A stretch of DNA of 33,205 nucleotides from Pseudomonas tehranensis (GTDB lineage: Bacteria; Pseudomonadota; Gammaproteobacteria; Pseudomonadales; Pseudomonadaceae): the NCBI RefSeq assembly GCF_014268615.1, contig NZ_JABWQV010000035.1, positions 1 through 33,205 on the forward strand, in the 5' to 3' direction. Shown here piece by piece: positions 17,623-26,781 of this stretch. The notes beneath the pieces were generated by a model, which worked only from the letters and a program-made list of their open reading frames with translations, made no database searches and was not told the DNA's origin. The first letter of the stretch is position 1, and each line of letters opens with the position of its first letter. A program made the translations under genes and the position numbers.

Positions 17623-18003
17623 ATGTCCGATCTTCGTTATCAGGTCGACGTCAGCGTCGCCACCCGCTTTCTGGCAGAACAGTCGCAACCCGAGCACAAC
17701 CGTTTCGCCTTCGCCTATACCATTACCGTGAGCAACAACGGCTCATTGCCAGCCCGGCTGCTATCACGCCACTGGGTCATCACCGACGGCGATGGTCATG
17801 TTGAACATGTGCGGGGCGAGGGGGTGGTCGGTCAGCAACCGCTGATCGACGCTGGAAAAAGCCACAGCTACAGCAGTGGGACGGTGATGACGACCAAGGT
17901 CGGCACCATGCAGGGCACGTACCAGATGCTGGCGGAGGACGGCACGCGTTTCGACGCGATCATCAAGCCGTTTCGCCTGGCGGTGCCCGGAGCCTTGCAC
18001 TGA
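17623..18003 (+). CDS. apaG: ApaG (DUF525) protein
   Basis: Small beta-sandwich protein of 126 residues, fibronectin-III-like, present next to apaH in most gammaproteobacteria. The conserved stretches [20 protein letters not shown] and [11 protein letters not shown] are visible, and the glycine-rich part is the site suggested to bind nucleotides or pyrophosphate in relatives. The biochemical role remains unsettled. The start ATG follows a weak AAGG-type site. The stop codon shares one base with the apaH start (TGATG), so the pair is translationally coupled. Confidence 0.95.
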   Translation: MSDLRYQVDVSVATRFLAEQSQPEHNRFAFAYTITVSNNGSLPARLLSRHWVITDGDGHVEHVRGEGVVGQQPLIDAGKSHSYSSGTVMTTKVGTMQGTYQMLAEDGTRFDAIIKPFRLAVPGALH

Positions 18004-18881
18004 TGGCGACGTATGCGGTCGGCGATCTGCAAGGTTGCCTGGACCCGCTCAAATGCCTGCTGGAACGGGTCGCCTTCGACCCACAGAAAGACACGCTGTG
18101 GCTGGTGGGCGATCTGGTCAATCGGGGCCCACAATCGCTTGAGACCTTGCGCTTTCTCTACAACATCCGCGATTCGCTGGTCTGCGTGCTCGGCAATCAC
18201 GACCTGCACCTGCTGGCCGCCTGGCAGAACATCGAGCGCCTGAAAAAATCCGATACCTTGAGCGAAATCCTCGATGCCCCCGATTGCGTCGAGCTGCTGG
18301 AATGGCTGCGCCTGCAAAAGCTGATGCACTACGACGAGCAGCGCAACCTAGCGCTGGTGCACGCCGGCATCCCACCCCAATGGTCCTTGCGCAAGGCGCT
18401 CAAGTGCGCCGGCGAAGTCGAACAAGCGCTGCGCGACGACAACCTGTTCGGCCCCTACCTGGATGGCATGTACGGCAATGAACCGGTCAAATGGGACAAC
18501 GATCTCACCGGCACCGCCCGTCTGCGAGTCATCACCAATTATTTCACCCGCATGCGCTTCTGCACCCGCGACGGTAAGCTGGACCTCAAGGGCAAGGAAG
18601 GCATCGAGACCGCGCCACCTGGTTACGCCCCCTGGTTCAAACACAAAGAGCGCAAGACCCGTAATCTGAAGATCATTTTCGGGCACTGGGCGGCACTGGA
18701 AGGCCAATCCGACGAACCTGGGGTTTTCGCCCTCGACACCGGATGCGTATGGGGTAGCGCGATGACCCTGATGAACGTCGACTCGGGCGAGCAACTGCGT
18801 TGCGAGTGTGACGAACAGGGTCACGCCAAATCCCTTCATCATCCGACCATTGCATCAGTAACGGCCGCTACCATCGTTTGA
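18003..18881 (+). CDS. apaH: Symmetrical diadenosine tetraphosphatase ApaH
   Basis: Hydrolyses Ap4A to two ADP and so limits a stress-linked dinucleotide that can also cap RNA; ApaH also acts as a decapping enzyme in E. coli. Length is 292 residues. Calcineurin-type metallophosphatase motifs are in order: GDLQGC (7-12), GDLVNRGP (36-43), GNHDLHLL (64-71) and VHAGIPPQW (about 119-127). A GHWAALEG motif appears near 225. The start overlaps the apaG stop by one base. It is the last gene before glpE, only 33 bp away, so glpE may be co-transcribed. Confidence 0.96.
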   Translation: MATYAVGDLQGCLDPLKCLLERVAFDPQKDTLWLVGDLVNRGPQSLETLRFLYNIRDSLVCVLGNHDLHLLAAWQNIERLKKSDTLSEILDAPDCVELLEWLRLQKLMHYDEQRNLALVHAGIPPQWSLRKALKCAGEVEQALRDDNLFGPYLDGMYGNEPVKWDNDLTGTARLRVITNYFTRMRFCTRDGKLDLKGKEGIETAPPGYAPWFKHKERKTRNLKIIFGHWAALEGQSDEPGVFALDTGCVWGSAMTLMNVDSGEQLRCECDEQGHAKSLHHPTIASVTAATIV

Positions 18882-18914
18882 TCGGTGCCGCGCGTCAGGC
18901 TACAGGAGTCCCTA

Positions 18915-19244
18915 ATGACCGCTTTTAAACGCATCCCCCCAGAGCAGGCCCAGGCCCTGCGTGAAACAGGCGCGGTTGTCGTCGACGTTCGTGATCCGGC
19001 CACATTCGCTGCCCTGCACATCAGCGGCTCGACCCATCTGGATAACCACTCCCTCTCTGATTTCATCCGCAATGCGGACCTCGACGCCCCCGTGGTGGTG
19101 GTCTGTTATCACGGCAATTCCAGCCAGAGCGCGGCCGCTTACCTGGTCAGCCAAGGCTTCTCCGATGTCTATAGCCTGGATGGCGGTTTTGAGCGGTGGC
19201 GCACGATTTACCCTGAAGAAACAGCCCCAGGTAACCCGGAATAA
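18915..19244 (+). CDS. glpE: Thiosulfate sulfurtransferase GlpE (single-domain rhodanese)
   Basis: Cytoplasmic rhodanese of 109 residues that moves sulfur from thiosulfate to cyanide or thiol acceptors. The active-site loop is C64-YHGNS in [17 protein letters not shown], as in E. coli GlpE. The rhodanese signatures VVDVRDP and the GG-F-RW C-terminus (LDGGFERW) are present. The ATG at 18915 is chosen over the upstream in-frame start at 18885 because AGGAG lies 6 bp before it and the length then fits the family. The physiological partner is not evident from context. Confidence 0.94.
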   Translation: MTAFKRIPPEQAQALRETGAVVVDVRDPATFAALHISGSTHLDNHSLSDFIRNADLDAPVVVVCYHGNSSQSAAAYLVSQGFSDVYSLDGGFERWRTIYPEETAPGNPE

Positions 19245-19544
19245 TTTTTATGACGCCCAAGCCCACGTGAACCGCGGGTTTGGGTGATGGCGGACGAACG
19301 GTCTGCCACAACTAATTACGCATTCAACCTTTACCTCTCCGATTCCGAACTATCCTTAGCCTCAGGCCATCCAAAACAGGGGAGAGCCGGTACACCGGCG
19401 CGCGGGTTCATCGGGAGACAGCTTTCAGGAGACGGCATTTCTGAAAGCATTCTGGGGGGGTAAACGGCAGCTGGGTTCCCAGCGGCCGACCAGCATCGAC
19501 TGATTGATCCGACACCGGCTCCACGTATCGAGCGAGGTGACGTC
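19245..19544 (+). other. 300-bp glpE-prkA gap
   Basis: There is no coding sequence here. A hairpin with 12-nt imperfect arms lies just after glpE (19256-19267 with 19273-19284) but lacks a following T-run, so it is at best a weak terminator. The second half is the prkA leader, annotated separately. The rest holds nothing I can recognise. Confidence 0.6.
19350..19483 (+). promoter_or_regulatory. Putative prkA promoter and structured leader
   Basis: CTATCCT at 19350-19356 matches six of seven bases of the sigma-S -10 element CTATACT, fitting the stationary-phase control known for prkA (yeaG) operons. No good -35 is seen. Downstream, three hairpins follow in series: GCCGGT/ACCGGC (19386-19399), GCTTTCAG/CTGAAAGC (19421-19448) and GCTGGG/CCCAGC (19470-19483). 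The prkA ATG is at 19545. The promoter call is tentative; the inverted repeats are seen directly. Confidence 0.4.
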
Positions 19545-21467
19545 ATGAGCATTTTTAGCCACTTCCAGCAACGTTTCGAGTCCACGCGGCAGGAGGAATA
19601 CTCGCTGCAGGAATACCTCGATCTCTGCAAGCAGGACCGCAGCGCCTACGCATCGGCTGCGGAACGCCTGTTGCTGGCAATCGGAGAACCGGAACTGCTG
19701 GATACCTCGGCCAATTCGAGGCTTTCGCGGATCTTTTCCAACAAGGTGATTCGCCGCTATCCGACCTTCCAGGACTTCCATGGCATGGAAGAGTGCATCG
19801 ACCAGATCGTGTCCTATTTCCGCCACGCCGCTCAGGGTCTGGAAGAAAAGAAACAGATCCTGTACCTGCTGGGTCCCGTCGGCGGCGGTAAATCGTCCCT
19901 GGCCGAGAAGCTCAAGGAACTGATCGAAAAGGTGCCCTTCTACGCCATCAAGGGTTCTCCAGTATTCGAATCCCCCCTGGGGCTGTTCAACGCTACCGAA
20001 GATGGCGCGATTCTGGAGGAAGACTTCGGTATTCCGCGCCGCTACCTCAATACCATCATGTCGCCATGGGCCACCAAGCGTCTGGCCGAGTTCGGCGGTG
20101 ACATCAGCCAGTTCCGGGTGGTCAAGCTCTACCCTTCGATCCTCAACCAGATCGCGGTGGCCAAGACCGAACCGGGGGATGAAAACAACCAGGACATTTC
20201 CGCCCTCGTGGGTAAGGTCGATATCCGCAAGCTGGAGGAGTTTCCTCAAAACGACGCCGACGCCTACAGCTATTCGGGTGCGCTGTGCCGGGCCAACCAA
20301 GGCCTGATGGAATTCGTCGAAATGTTCAAGGCGCCCATCAAAGTGCTGCACCCCCTGCTGACCGCAACCCAGGAAGGCAACTACAACAGCACTGAAGGGC
20401 TGGGGGCGATTCCGTTCAGCGGCATTCTGCTGGCGCACTCCAACGAATCGGAATGGCACACCTTCCGCAACAACAAGAACAACGAAGCCTTCATCGACCG
20501 GATCTACATCGTCAAGGTGCCCTACTGCCTGCGAGTCACCGACGAGGTCAAGATCTACGACAAGCTGCTGTTCAACAGCTCCTTGTCCAAGGCCCACTGC
20601 GCCCCCGACACACTGAAGATGCTTGCCCAGTTCACTGTGCTGTCGCGCCTGAAGGAGCCGGAAAACTCCAACATCTATTCGAAGATGCGCGTCTACGACG
20701 GTGAGAATCTCAAGGACACCGATCCTAAGGCCAAGTCGATCCAGGAATACCGCGACAACGCGGGGGTCGATGAAGGGATGAATGGTCTGTCCACACGTTT
20801 TGCCTTCAAGATCCTGTCCAAGGTTTTCAACTTCGATCCACACGAAATCGCAGCCAACCCGGTTCACCTGCTGTATGTATTGGAACAGCAGATCGAGCAG
20901 GAACAGTTCCAGGCGGAAACTCGCGAGCGTTACCTGCGTTTCCTGAAGGAGTATCTGGCTCCGCGTTATATCGAGTTCATCGGCAAGGAAATCCAGACCG
21001 CGTACCTGGAGTCCTACAGCGAATATGGGCAGAACATCTTCGATCGCTACGTGCTTTACGCAGACTTCTGGATCCAGGATCAGGAATACCGCGATCCGGA
21101 AACCGGCGAAATCCTCAACCGCGTGGCGCTGAACGAGGAACTGGAAAAAATCGAGAAACCGGCCGGGATCAGCAATCCCAAGGATTTCCGCAACGAAATC
21201 GTCAACTTTGTCTTGCGGGCCCGGGCCAACAACAACGGCAAGAACCCAACCTGGCTCAGCTACGAAAAGCTGCGGGTGGTCATCGAGAAAAAAATGTTCT
21301 CCAACACCGAAGACCTGTTGCCGGTCATCAGCTTCAACGCCAAGGCCAGCAAGGAGGACCAGCAAAAACACAACGACTTCGTCACACGCATGGTCGAACG
21401 TGGCTACACCGACAAACAGGTACGCCTGCTCTCCGAGTGGTACCTGCGGGTCCGGAAATCGCAGTGA
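19545..21467 (+). CDS. prkA: PrkA family serine protein kinase (YeaG)
   Basis: Cytoplasmic protein of 640 residues with an AAA-like N-terminal region and a C-terminal PrkA kinase-like domain. The Walker A is GPVGGGKSSLAEKL (110-123), preceded by the PTFQDFHGMEE stretch typical of the family. Relatives are linked to sustained nitrogen starvation and stationary-phase survival in E. coli and sporulation in Bacillus; both kinase and protease activities have been described for family members. GAGG lies before the ATG at 19545. It heads the prkA-yeaH-spoVR unit, a gene trio that keeps together in many proteobacteria, which suggests one shared stress role. Confidence 0.95.
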   Translation: MSIFSHFQQRFESTRQEEYSLQEYLDLCKQDRSAYASAAERLLLAIGEPELLDTSANSRLSRIFSNKVIRRYPTFQDFHGMEECIDQIVSYFRHAAQGLEEKKQILYLLGPVGGGKSSLAEKLKELIEKVPFYAIKGSPVFESPLGLFNATEDGAILEEDFGIPRRYLNTIMSPWATKRLAEFGGDISQFRVVKLYPSILNQIAVAKTEPGDENNQDISALVGKVDIRKLEEFPQNDADAYSYSGALCRANQGLMEFVEMFKAPIKVLHPLLTATQEGNYNSTEGLGAIPFSGILLAHSNESEWHTFRNNKNNEAFIDRIYIVKVPYCLRVTDEVKIYDKLLFNSSLSKAHCAPDTLKMLAQFTVLSRLKEPENSNIYSKMRVYDGENLKDTDPKAKSIQEYRDNAGVDEGMNGLSTRFAFKILSKVFNFDPHEIAANPVHLLYVLEQQIEQEQFQAETRERYLRFLKEYLAPRYIEFIGKEIQTAYLESYSEYGQNIFDRYVLYADFWIQDQEYRDPETGEILNRVALNEELEKIEKPAGISNPKDFRNEIVNFVLRARANNNGKNPTWLSYEKLRVVIEKKMFSNTEDLLPVISFNAKASKEDQQKHNDFVTRMVERGYTDKQVRLLSEWYLRVRKSQ

Positions 21468-21468
21468 G

Positions 21469-21573
21469 GCAGTAGCAAGCTACAAGCTACAAGCTGCAAG
21501 AAAAAAAGCGCGTAAGCCTGATATCCGGGTCAGCGCGTCTACTTGCAGCTTGTAGCTCACAACTTGAAGCTGC
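21469..21573. repeat. Inverted doublet of the AGCTACAAGCTGCAAG repeat between prkA and yeaH
   Basis: A perfect 16-bp inverted pair (AGCTACAAGCTGCAAG at 21485-21500 and its complement at 21542-21557) forms the core. With flanks, two 32-bp copies agree at 25 of 32 positions. The loop contains GCGCG and CGCGT. The right arm ends 2 bp before the AGAGGG ribosome binding site of yeaH. A third copy occurs at 4651-4682. This layout resembles a REPIN but the sequence differs from the REP families elsewhere in the window. Confidence 0.8.
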
Positions 21574-21587
21574 CCAGAGGGCCACCC

Positions 21588-22859
21588 ATGAGCTATGTGA
21601 TCGACCGACGCCTTAATGGCAAGAACAAAAGCACGGTGAACCGCCAGCGGTTTCTGCGGCGTTACCGTGACCACATCAAGAAGGCCGTCGAAGAGGCGGT
21701 CAGCCGCCGTTCCATTACCGACATGGAACATGGCGAGCAAATCAGTATCCCCGGACGCGACATCGACGAGCCGGTGCTTCACCACGGGCGTGGCGGCAAA
21801 CAAACTGTCGTGCACCCCGGCAACAAGGAATTCACCAGCGGCGAACACATTCCGCGTCCGCAAGGCGGAGGTGGCGGGAGAGGTCCGGGCAAGGCCGGCA
21901 ACTCCGGCGAGGGCATGGACGAATTCGTGTTCCAGATTACCCAGGAGGAATTCCTGGAGTTCATGTTCGAGGACCTCGAGCTGCCGAATCTGGTCAAGCG
22001 CAATCTGACCGGCACCGATACGTTCAAGACGGTGCGCGCCGGCATCAGCAATGAAGGCAATCCTTCGCGTATCAACATTATCCGTACGCTTCGCTCGGCC
22101 CATGCCCGGCGCATCGCGCTGTCCGGCAGCAGCCGGGCAAAATTGCGCGAGACAAAGGAGGAACTCGCCCGCCTGAAGCGCGAAGAACCCGACAATTTTG
22201 GCGATATTCAGGAGCTGGAAGCGGAGATCGAAAAACTTAGCGCGCGGATTCACCGTGTGCCATTTCTCGATACCTTCGACCTCAAGTACAACCTGCTGGT
22301 GAAACAACCCAACCCCAGTTCCAAGGCCGTGATGTTCTGCCTGATGGACGTGTCAGGGTCCATGACCCAGGCCACCAAGGATATTGCCAAGCGGTTCTTC
22401 ATCCTGTTGTACCTGTTCCTCAAACGGAACTACGACAAGATCGATGTGGTGTTCATCCGCCACCATACCAGCGCCAGGGAAGTGGACGAAGAGGAGTTCT
22501 TCTATTCCCGGGAAACCGGCGGCACGATTGTCTCCAGTGCCCTGAAGCTGATGCAGGAAATCATGGCTGAACGCTATCCGGCCAATGAATGGAACATCTA
22601 TGCCGCCCAGGCGTCCGACGGCGACAACTGGAACGATGATTCACCCATTTGCCGCGACATCCTGATCAACCAGATCATGCCGTTCGTCCAGTACTACACC
22701 TATGTGGAAATTACTCCACGGGAACATCAGGCCTTGTGGTACGAATATGAACGCATTGCCGAAGCGTTTTCCGACACATTTGCCCAACAGCAACTGGTTT
22801 CGGCCGGGGATATATACCCGGTCTTCCGTGAACTCTTCCAGCGCAGGTTAGTGACATGA
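21588..22859 (+). CDS. yeaH: DUF444 / VWA-like protein YeaH
   Basis: Protein of 423 residues from the ATG at 21588, which has AGAGGG upstream; the in-frame start at 21543 lies within the repeat and is rejected. A basic N-terminus ([20 protein letters not shown]) is followed by a Gly-rich linker (92-103), a charged helical region (about 185-222), and a von Willebrand A-like domain. That domain has a metal-site motif DVSGS at 254-258 and a later SDGDNW motif. This is the standard DUF444 layout. Function is unknown, but it is always near prkA and spoVR. The stop overlaps the spoVR start by 4 bp (ATGA). Confidence 0.94.
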   Translation: MSYVIDRRLNGKNKSTVNRQRFLRRYRDHIKKAVEEAVSRRSITDMEHGEQISIPGRDIDEPVLHHGRGGKQTVVHPGNKEFTSGEHIPRPQGGGGGRGPGKAGNSGEGMDEFVFQITQEEFLEFMFEDLELPNLVKRNLTGTDTFKTVRAGISNEGNPSRINIIRTLRSAHARRIALSGSSRAKLRETKEELARLKREEPDNFGDIQELEAEIEKLSARIHRVPFLDTFDLKYNLLVKQPNPSSKAVMFCLMDVSGSMTQATKDIAKRFFILLYLFLKRNYDKIDVVFIRHHTSAREVDEEEFFYSRETGGTIVSSALKLMQEIMAERYPANEWNIYAAQASDGDNWNDDSPICRDILINQIMPFVQYYTYVEITPREHQALWYEYERIAEAFSDTFAQQQLVSAGDIYPVFRELFQRRLVT

Positions 22860-24421
22860 CCGCCAAAAAAGAGCAGAAGCGTCAACCCATCTCCACCGGC
22901 TCGGAATGGACGTTCGAGCTGATCCAGGCCTACGACCGCGAAATCAGCCGTATCGCGGACCGTTATGCCCTGGACACTTACCCGAACCAGATCGAGGTGA
23001 TCACCGCCGAACAGATGATGGACGCCTACGCCTCGGTCGGCATGCCACTGGGCTATCACCACTGGTCCTACGGCAAGCACTTCCTCAGTACCGAGAAATC
23101 CTACAGCCGCGGCCAGATGGGGTTGGCCTATGAGATCGTGATCAACTCCGACCCTTGCATCGCCTACCTGATGGAAGAAAATACCATCTGCATGCAGGCC
23201 TTGGTGGTGGCCCATGCGTGCTACGGCCACAACAGCTTCTTCAAGGGTAATTACCTGTTTCGCACCTGGACCGATGCCAGCTCGATCATCGATTACCTGG
23301 TATTTGCCAAGCAATACATCATGCAATGCGAGGAGCGTCACGGCATCGATGCCGTGGAGGACCTGCTGGACTCCTGCCATGCGCTGATGAACTACGGCGT
23401 GGACCGCTACAAACGACCGTATCCGATTTCCGCCGAAGAAGAACGCCGGCGTCAAAAGGATCGCGAAGAACATCTGCAAAAGCAGATCAACGATCTGTGG
23501 CGCACCATTCCCAAAGGTGCCGACAAGTACAGCGAGAAAGACAACGCGCGCTTCCCTGCCGAGCCTCAGGAAAACATCCTCTATTTCATTGAAAAACACG
23601 CGCCGCTGCTGGAGCCGTGGCAGCGGGAGATCGTGCGCATCGTGCGCAAGATCGCCCAATACTTTTATCCACAGCGCCAGACCCAGGTCATGAACGAAGG
23701 CTGGGCCACGTTCTGGCATTACACGCTGATGAACGACCTGTACGACGAAGGCCTGGTCACCGACGGCTTTATGATGGAGTTCCTCACGTCCCACACCAGC
23801 GTGGTGTTCCAGCCCGGTTTCGACAGCCCGTATTACAGCGGCATCAACCCTTATGCGCTGGGCTTTGCCATGTACCGCGATATCCGGCGCATGTGCGAAA
23901 ACCCCACCGAGGAGGATCGGCGCTGGTTCCCGGACATCGCCGGCTCGGATTGGTTGTCCGCCATTAAATTCGCTATGAGCAGCTTCAAGGACGAGAGCTT
24001 CATCCTCCAGTACCTCTCGCCCAAGGTCATCCGCGACCTGAAACTGTTCAGCATCCTCGATGATGACCAGAAAGATGACCTGCTGGTGCCAGCCATCCAC
24101 GATGAAAGCGGTTATCGCGTCATCCGCGAGACGCTGGCGGCGCAATACAACCTGGGCAACCGCGAGCCCAACGTTCAGATCTACAGTATCGATCGCCGGG
24201 GCGATCGCTCGCTGACGCTGCGCCATCAGGCACACGATCGCAAACCGCTGGGCGATTCAACCGATGAAGTCCTCAAGCACCTGCACCGCCTCTGGGGGTT
24301 CGACATTCATCTCGAAACCTTGCAGGGCGACCAAGTGATGAAAACCCATCACGTGCCACCCAGAACCGAACAAACCGAAGGAGATTATGGCCGGCTGGAC
24401 CTAGCCGTCATTCATCTTTGA
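22856..24421 (+). CDS. spoVR: SpoVR family protein (YcgB)
   Basis: Protein of 521 residues of the SpoVR/YcgB family, named for a spore-cortex phenotype in Bacillus, although this organism does not sporulate. Conserved stretches include [14 protein letters not shown], the His-rich [29 protein letters not shown] and the [16 protein letters not shown] region. The HACYGHN and NEGWA-FWH motifs look like metal- or substrate-binding sites, but no activity is established. It is coupled to yeaH by an ATGA overlap, making it the third member of the prkA stress unit. Confidence 0.95.
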   Translation: MTAKKEQKRQPISTGSEWTFELIQAYDREISRIADRYALDTYPNQIEVITAEQMMDAYASVGMPLGYHHWSYGKHFLSTEKSYSRGQMGLAYEIVINSDPCIAYLMEENTICMQALVVAHACYGHNSFFKGNYLFRTWTDASSIIDYLVFAKQYIMQCEERHGIDAVEDLLDSCHALMNYGVDRYKRPYPISAEEERRRQKDREEHLQKQINDLWRTIPKGADKYSEKDNARFPAEPQENILYFIEKHAPLLEPWQREIVRIVRKIAQYFYPQRQTQVMNEGWATFWHYTLMNDLYDEGLVTDGFMMEFLTSHTSVVFQPGFDSPYYSGINPYALGFAMYRDIRRMCENPTEEDRRWFPDIAGSDWLSAIKFAMSSFKDESFILQYLSPKVIRDLKLFSILDDDQKDDLLVPAIHDESGYRVIRETLAAQYNLGNREPNVQIYSIDRRGDRSLTLRHQAHDRKPLGDSTDEVLKHLHRLWGFDIHLETLQGDQVMKTHHVPPRTEQTEGDYGRLDLAVIHL

Positions 24422-24431
24422 ACCCGTTTTC

Positions 24432-24479
24432 ACCTCCGAACGCCTGGCGCAAAGGTTATCCTGTCAGACCAACGGAGGT
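24432..24479 (+). promoter_or_regulatory. Anti-Shine-Dalgarno pairing and possible promoter before cca
   Basis: ACCTCCG at 24432-24438 is perfectly complementary to CGGAGGT at 24473-24479, which contains the strong cca ribosome binding site GGAGG. Between them, TATCCT (24457-24462) resembles a -10 box but has no good -35. A transcript reading through from spoVR could hide the site, while one starting near 24469 would not. The pairing is seen; the regulatory meaning is inferred. Confidence 0.35.
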
Positions 24480-24484
24480 TTTTT

Positions 24485-25711
24485 ATGCAGATCTATAAAG
24501 TCGGCGGCGCCGTTCGCGATCGCCTGCTGGGCATTCCTGTCACCGACATCGATCGGGTCGTGGTGGGGGCTACTGCCGAGGACATGCTCGCCAAGGGCTT
24601 TCGCCCAGTGGGAGCTGATTTTCCGGTATTCCTTGATCCCAAGACCGGGGAGGAATACGCCCTAGCCCGCACCGAACGCAAAAGTGGCCGCGGTTATGGC
24701 GGCTTCGTGTTCCATGCCAGCCCTGAAGTCACCCTCGAAGAAGACCTGATCCGCAGGGACCTGACGATCAACGCCATGGCCGAAGATGACCATGGCAATC
24801 TTACCGACCCGTACCACGGCCAACGCGACCTCAAAGCCCGCCTGCTACGTCATGTTTCCCCCGCGTTCGCCGAAGATCCCCTCAGGGTCCTGCGGGTTGC
24901 CCGCTTTGCCGCGCGCTATGCTGCGCTGGGTTTCAAAGTGGCGGACGAAACCCTGGAACTGATGCGCCAGCTCAGCGACTCTGGCGAATTGCAAGCCTTG
25001 ACCGCCGAGCGCAGCTGGAAAGAAATTTCCCGCGCCCTCATGGAAAAACAACCACAGGTGTTTATCCAGGTCCTGCGCGATTGCACAGCCCTCAAAGTCT
25101 TGATGCCCGAGGTGGATGCACTGTTCGGCGTGCCGCAACCCGAGGCCCATCACCCGGAAATCGACACCGGCGTCCACACTCTGAGCGTGCTGGAGCAGGC
25201 AGCCCTGCATGAACAGCCACTGACGGTCCGTTGGGCGTGCCTGTTGCACGATCTGGGCAAAGGGCAGACGCCCGAACATGAATGGCCGCGACACATCGCC
25301 CATGAGCACAAGGGGCTGAAGCTGATCAAAGCGGTCAATGAACGTTTCAAGGCGCCTCGCGACTGCCAGGAACTGGCGTTACTCGTCGGCCAATACCACA
25401 CCCATGGTCATCGTGCGCTTGAGCTGAAGGCTTCTACCTTGCTTGAGCTGTTGCACAGCTTTGACGTCTATCGCCGCCCCCAGCGCTTCGAGGAGTTCAT
25501 CGCTGCGTGCGAGATGGATGCGCGGGGCCGTAAGGGCCTGGAGAGTCGAAGTTATCCACAGGCGGATTACCTGCGGGGAGCGGCAACGGCCGCACGCGGA
25601 GTAGCGGTGCAGCCCTTGCTGGAAAAAGGCTTCAAGGGACCTGAACTGGGCGAGGCGATCAAGCGTGAGCGCCTCAAGGCGTTGAAGGCATACAAGGAAG
25701 CGACGAACTGA
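24485..25711 (+). CDS. cca: CCA tRNA nucleotidyltransferase with HD domain
   Basis: Adds or repairs the 3' CCA end of tRNAs without a template. Length is 408 residues, close to E. coli Cca. The nucleotidyltransferase head has KVGGAVRD (5-12), catalytic D21 and D23 in TDID, and the [12 protein letters not shown] block (90-101). A neck and body follow, then an HD phosphohydrolase domain with [12 protein letters not shown] around residue 255. That domain is typical of gammaproteobacterial Cca and gives phosphatase/phosphodiesterase activity there. A very good ribosome binding site (GGAGG) precedes the ATG by 6 bp. It is convergent with folK, with a REPIN between the stops. Confidence 0.96.
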   Translation: MQIYKVGGAVRDRLLGIPVTDIDRVVVGATAEDMLAKGFRPVGADFPVFLDPKTGEEYALARTERKSGRGYGGFVFHASPEVTLEEDLIRRDLTINAMAEDDHGNLTDPYHGQRDLKARLLRHVSPAFAEDPLRVLRVARFAARYAALGFKVADETLELMRQLSDSGELQALTAERSWKEISRALMEKQPQVFIQVLRDCTALKVLMPEVDALFGVPQPEAHHPEIDTGVHTLSVLEQAALHEQPLTVRWACLLHDLGKGQTPEHEWPRHIAHEHKGLKLIKAVNERFKAPRDCQELALLVGQYHTHGHRALELKASTLLELLHSFDVYRRPQRFEEFIAACEMDARGRKGLESRSYPQADYLRGAATAARGVAVQPLLEKGFKGPELGEAIKRERLKALKAYKEATN

Positions 25712-25754
25712 CAGAGCTTGTGTCGGCTTGCATCTGGGGAGCATAGGCCGCCGC

Positions 25755-25833
25755 CATCGCGAGCGGGCTCGCTCCCACAGGATATCGCGGACCGCTCAGG
25801 GGCAATGTGGAAGCGAGCCAGCTCGCGCGATGA
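25755..25833. repeat. Degenerate REPIN between convergent cca and folK
   Basis: A REP copy at 25755-25781 (complement of TGTGGGAGCGAGCCCGCTCG) faces a damaged copy at 25806-25833, where GTGGGAGC has become GTGGAAGC and CGCGATGA has become CGCGCGATGA. The spacer is about 24 bp. It ends 2 bp before the folK stop codon and lies where the two transcripts meet, so it may act as the 3' boundary of both. Confidence 0.8.
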
Positions 25834-25835
25834 CG

Positions 25836-26363
25836 TCAGAGGCCTGACAGCAGCTCAAAAGGCGTGAGCGGTACACCGCGCCATTCAAAAGCCACCGGCG
25901 CCAGCACCTGGTCAATCTGCGCCTCATCCCACAAAGTCGCGAAGCTTTTTCCCACGCCAGGATGAATCCGGTCGGGCGCAATCAATGACAACGGCCAAAG
26001 GACAAAGGCGTTCTTGAGGATTTCGGCGCGGGGCAGGATCAAGCCGTCGAAATTGCCGACCTGCTCGCCATACAACAACACGTCGATATCCAGCGGCAGC
26101 CCTTTGCGGTCCGGCGCATAACGACCATTGTCTGCCTCGATGAACTTGAGGCGACGGTCCAGCTCCATCAGCGGCAGATCCGTGTAGGCAGCTACGACGA
26201 AATTGAAAAAAGGCCCGCTCTTGATGCCCACCGGCTGGCTCTCGAACACCGCCGAACAGCGTATGTCCACCAGGAACCCGGCAAGGGCTTCAAGACCTGC
26301 GCACAAGTGGGCTTCGCGCTCGATATTGCTGCCGAGCCCGAGAAAAACCTGAGTCAGCGACAT
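25836..26363 (-). CDS. folK: FolK-like 2-amino-4-hydroxy-6-hydroxymethyldihydropteridine pyrophosphokinase
   Basis: Protein of 175 residues of the HPPK family, which transfers pyrophosphate from ATP to 6-hydroxymethyl-dihydropterin in folate synthesis. The N-terminal VFLGLGSN (6-13), the FFNFVVAAYTD strand (52-62) and LDIDVLLYGEQ (91-101) fit the family. The usual loop with WGPR before the D-x-D pair is replaced by DRKGLP (85-90), so the conserved Trp and second Arg are missing. Pseudomonads also have a canonical folK near panB/pcnB, so this may be a divergent paralogue. Its start overlaps the end of folB by 10 bp, and FolB catalyses the step just before HPPK. Confidence 0.85.
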   Translation of the reverse strand: MSLTQVFLGLGSNIEREAHLCAGLEALAGFLVDIRCSAVFESQPVGIKSGPFFNFVVAAYTDLPLMELDRRLKFIEADNGRYAPDRKGLPLDIDVLLYGEQVGNFDGLILPRAEILKNAFVLWPLSLIAPDRIHPGVGKSFATLWDEAQIDQVLAPVAFEWRGVPLTPFELLSGL

Positions 26364-26707
26364 CCGCGCTCGATCTCCACGCCCACGCCCCTGGCGGCCG
26401 GCACAGCGCCGGGCTTGGTCAGTTTCAGACGCAGCCAGGTAATCTTGAACTCGTCCATCAACGCTTGGGCCAGTCGTTCGGCAAAGGTCTCAACCAACTG
26501 GTACTGGGCTTGCTCGGCAAATGCCTGGATGCGCGACGATACGCTGGCGTAATCGAGCGCCAGGGTCAGGTCATCGTCGGCGGCGGCCGGACGGTTATCC
26601 CAGGCGAAACTCAGATCCAGCCGCAGACACTGGCGGATGCCGCGCTCCCAGTCGTAGGCACCAATGACCGTGTCGACTTCCAGGCCTTCGATAAACACTC
26701 TGTCCAA
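26354..26707 (-). CDS. folB: Dihydroneopterin aldolase FolB
   Basis: Converts 7,8-dihydroneopterin to 6-hydroxymethyl-7,8-dihydropterin and glycolaldehyde in folate synthesis; it may also epimerise its substrate. The TTG at 26707 is chosen as start (117 residues, beginning [20 protein letters not shown]) because GGAG lies 8 bp upstream and the length fits the family. An ATG at 26731 would add eight Cys/Glu-rich residues not seen in relatives. Catalytic residues E21 (DWE), Y53 (LDYASV) and K98 (LTKPGAV) are in place. The 3' end overlaps folK by 10 bp, so the two consecutive pathway steps are coupled. Confidence 0.92.
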   Translation of the reverse strand: MDRVFIEGLEVDTVIGAYDWERGIRQCLRLDLSFAWDNRPAAADDDLTLALDYASVSSRIQAFAEQAQYQLVETFAERLAQALMDEFKITWLRLKLTKPGAVPAARGVGVEIERGCR

Positions 26708-26724
26708 GCACTCTTCTCCGCAGC

Positions 26725-26753
26725 ACGACAAGGGCGCAATGCGCCGTTAGAAT
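26725..26753 (+). promoter_or_regulatory. Putative sigma-70 promoter for plsY
   Basis: ACGACA (26725-26730), a 17-bp spacer and TAGAAT (26748-26753) match four and five of six consensus bases. The plsY ATG follows 29 bp later. The site lies in the short divergent gap between folB and plsY. Confidence 0.45.
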
Positions 26754-26781
26754 CAGGGCGTCCTCGCCCGGAATAGTTAGC

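Noticed and set aside
19256..19284. Hairpin after glpE as an intrinsic terminator
   Set aside because: The stem has a mismatch and a G-T pair, and no T-run follows, so a terminator call is not supported.
19425..21371. 648-codon open frame antisense to prkA
   Set aside because: Fully covered by PrkA with an intact Walker A motif. The Leu/Val/Phe-rich reverse reading is a codon-bias artefact.
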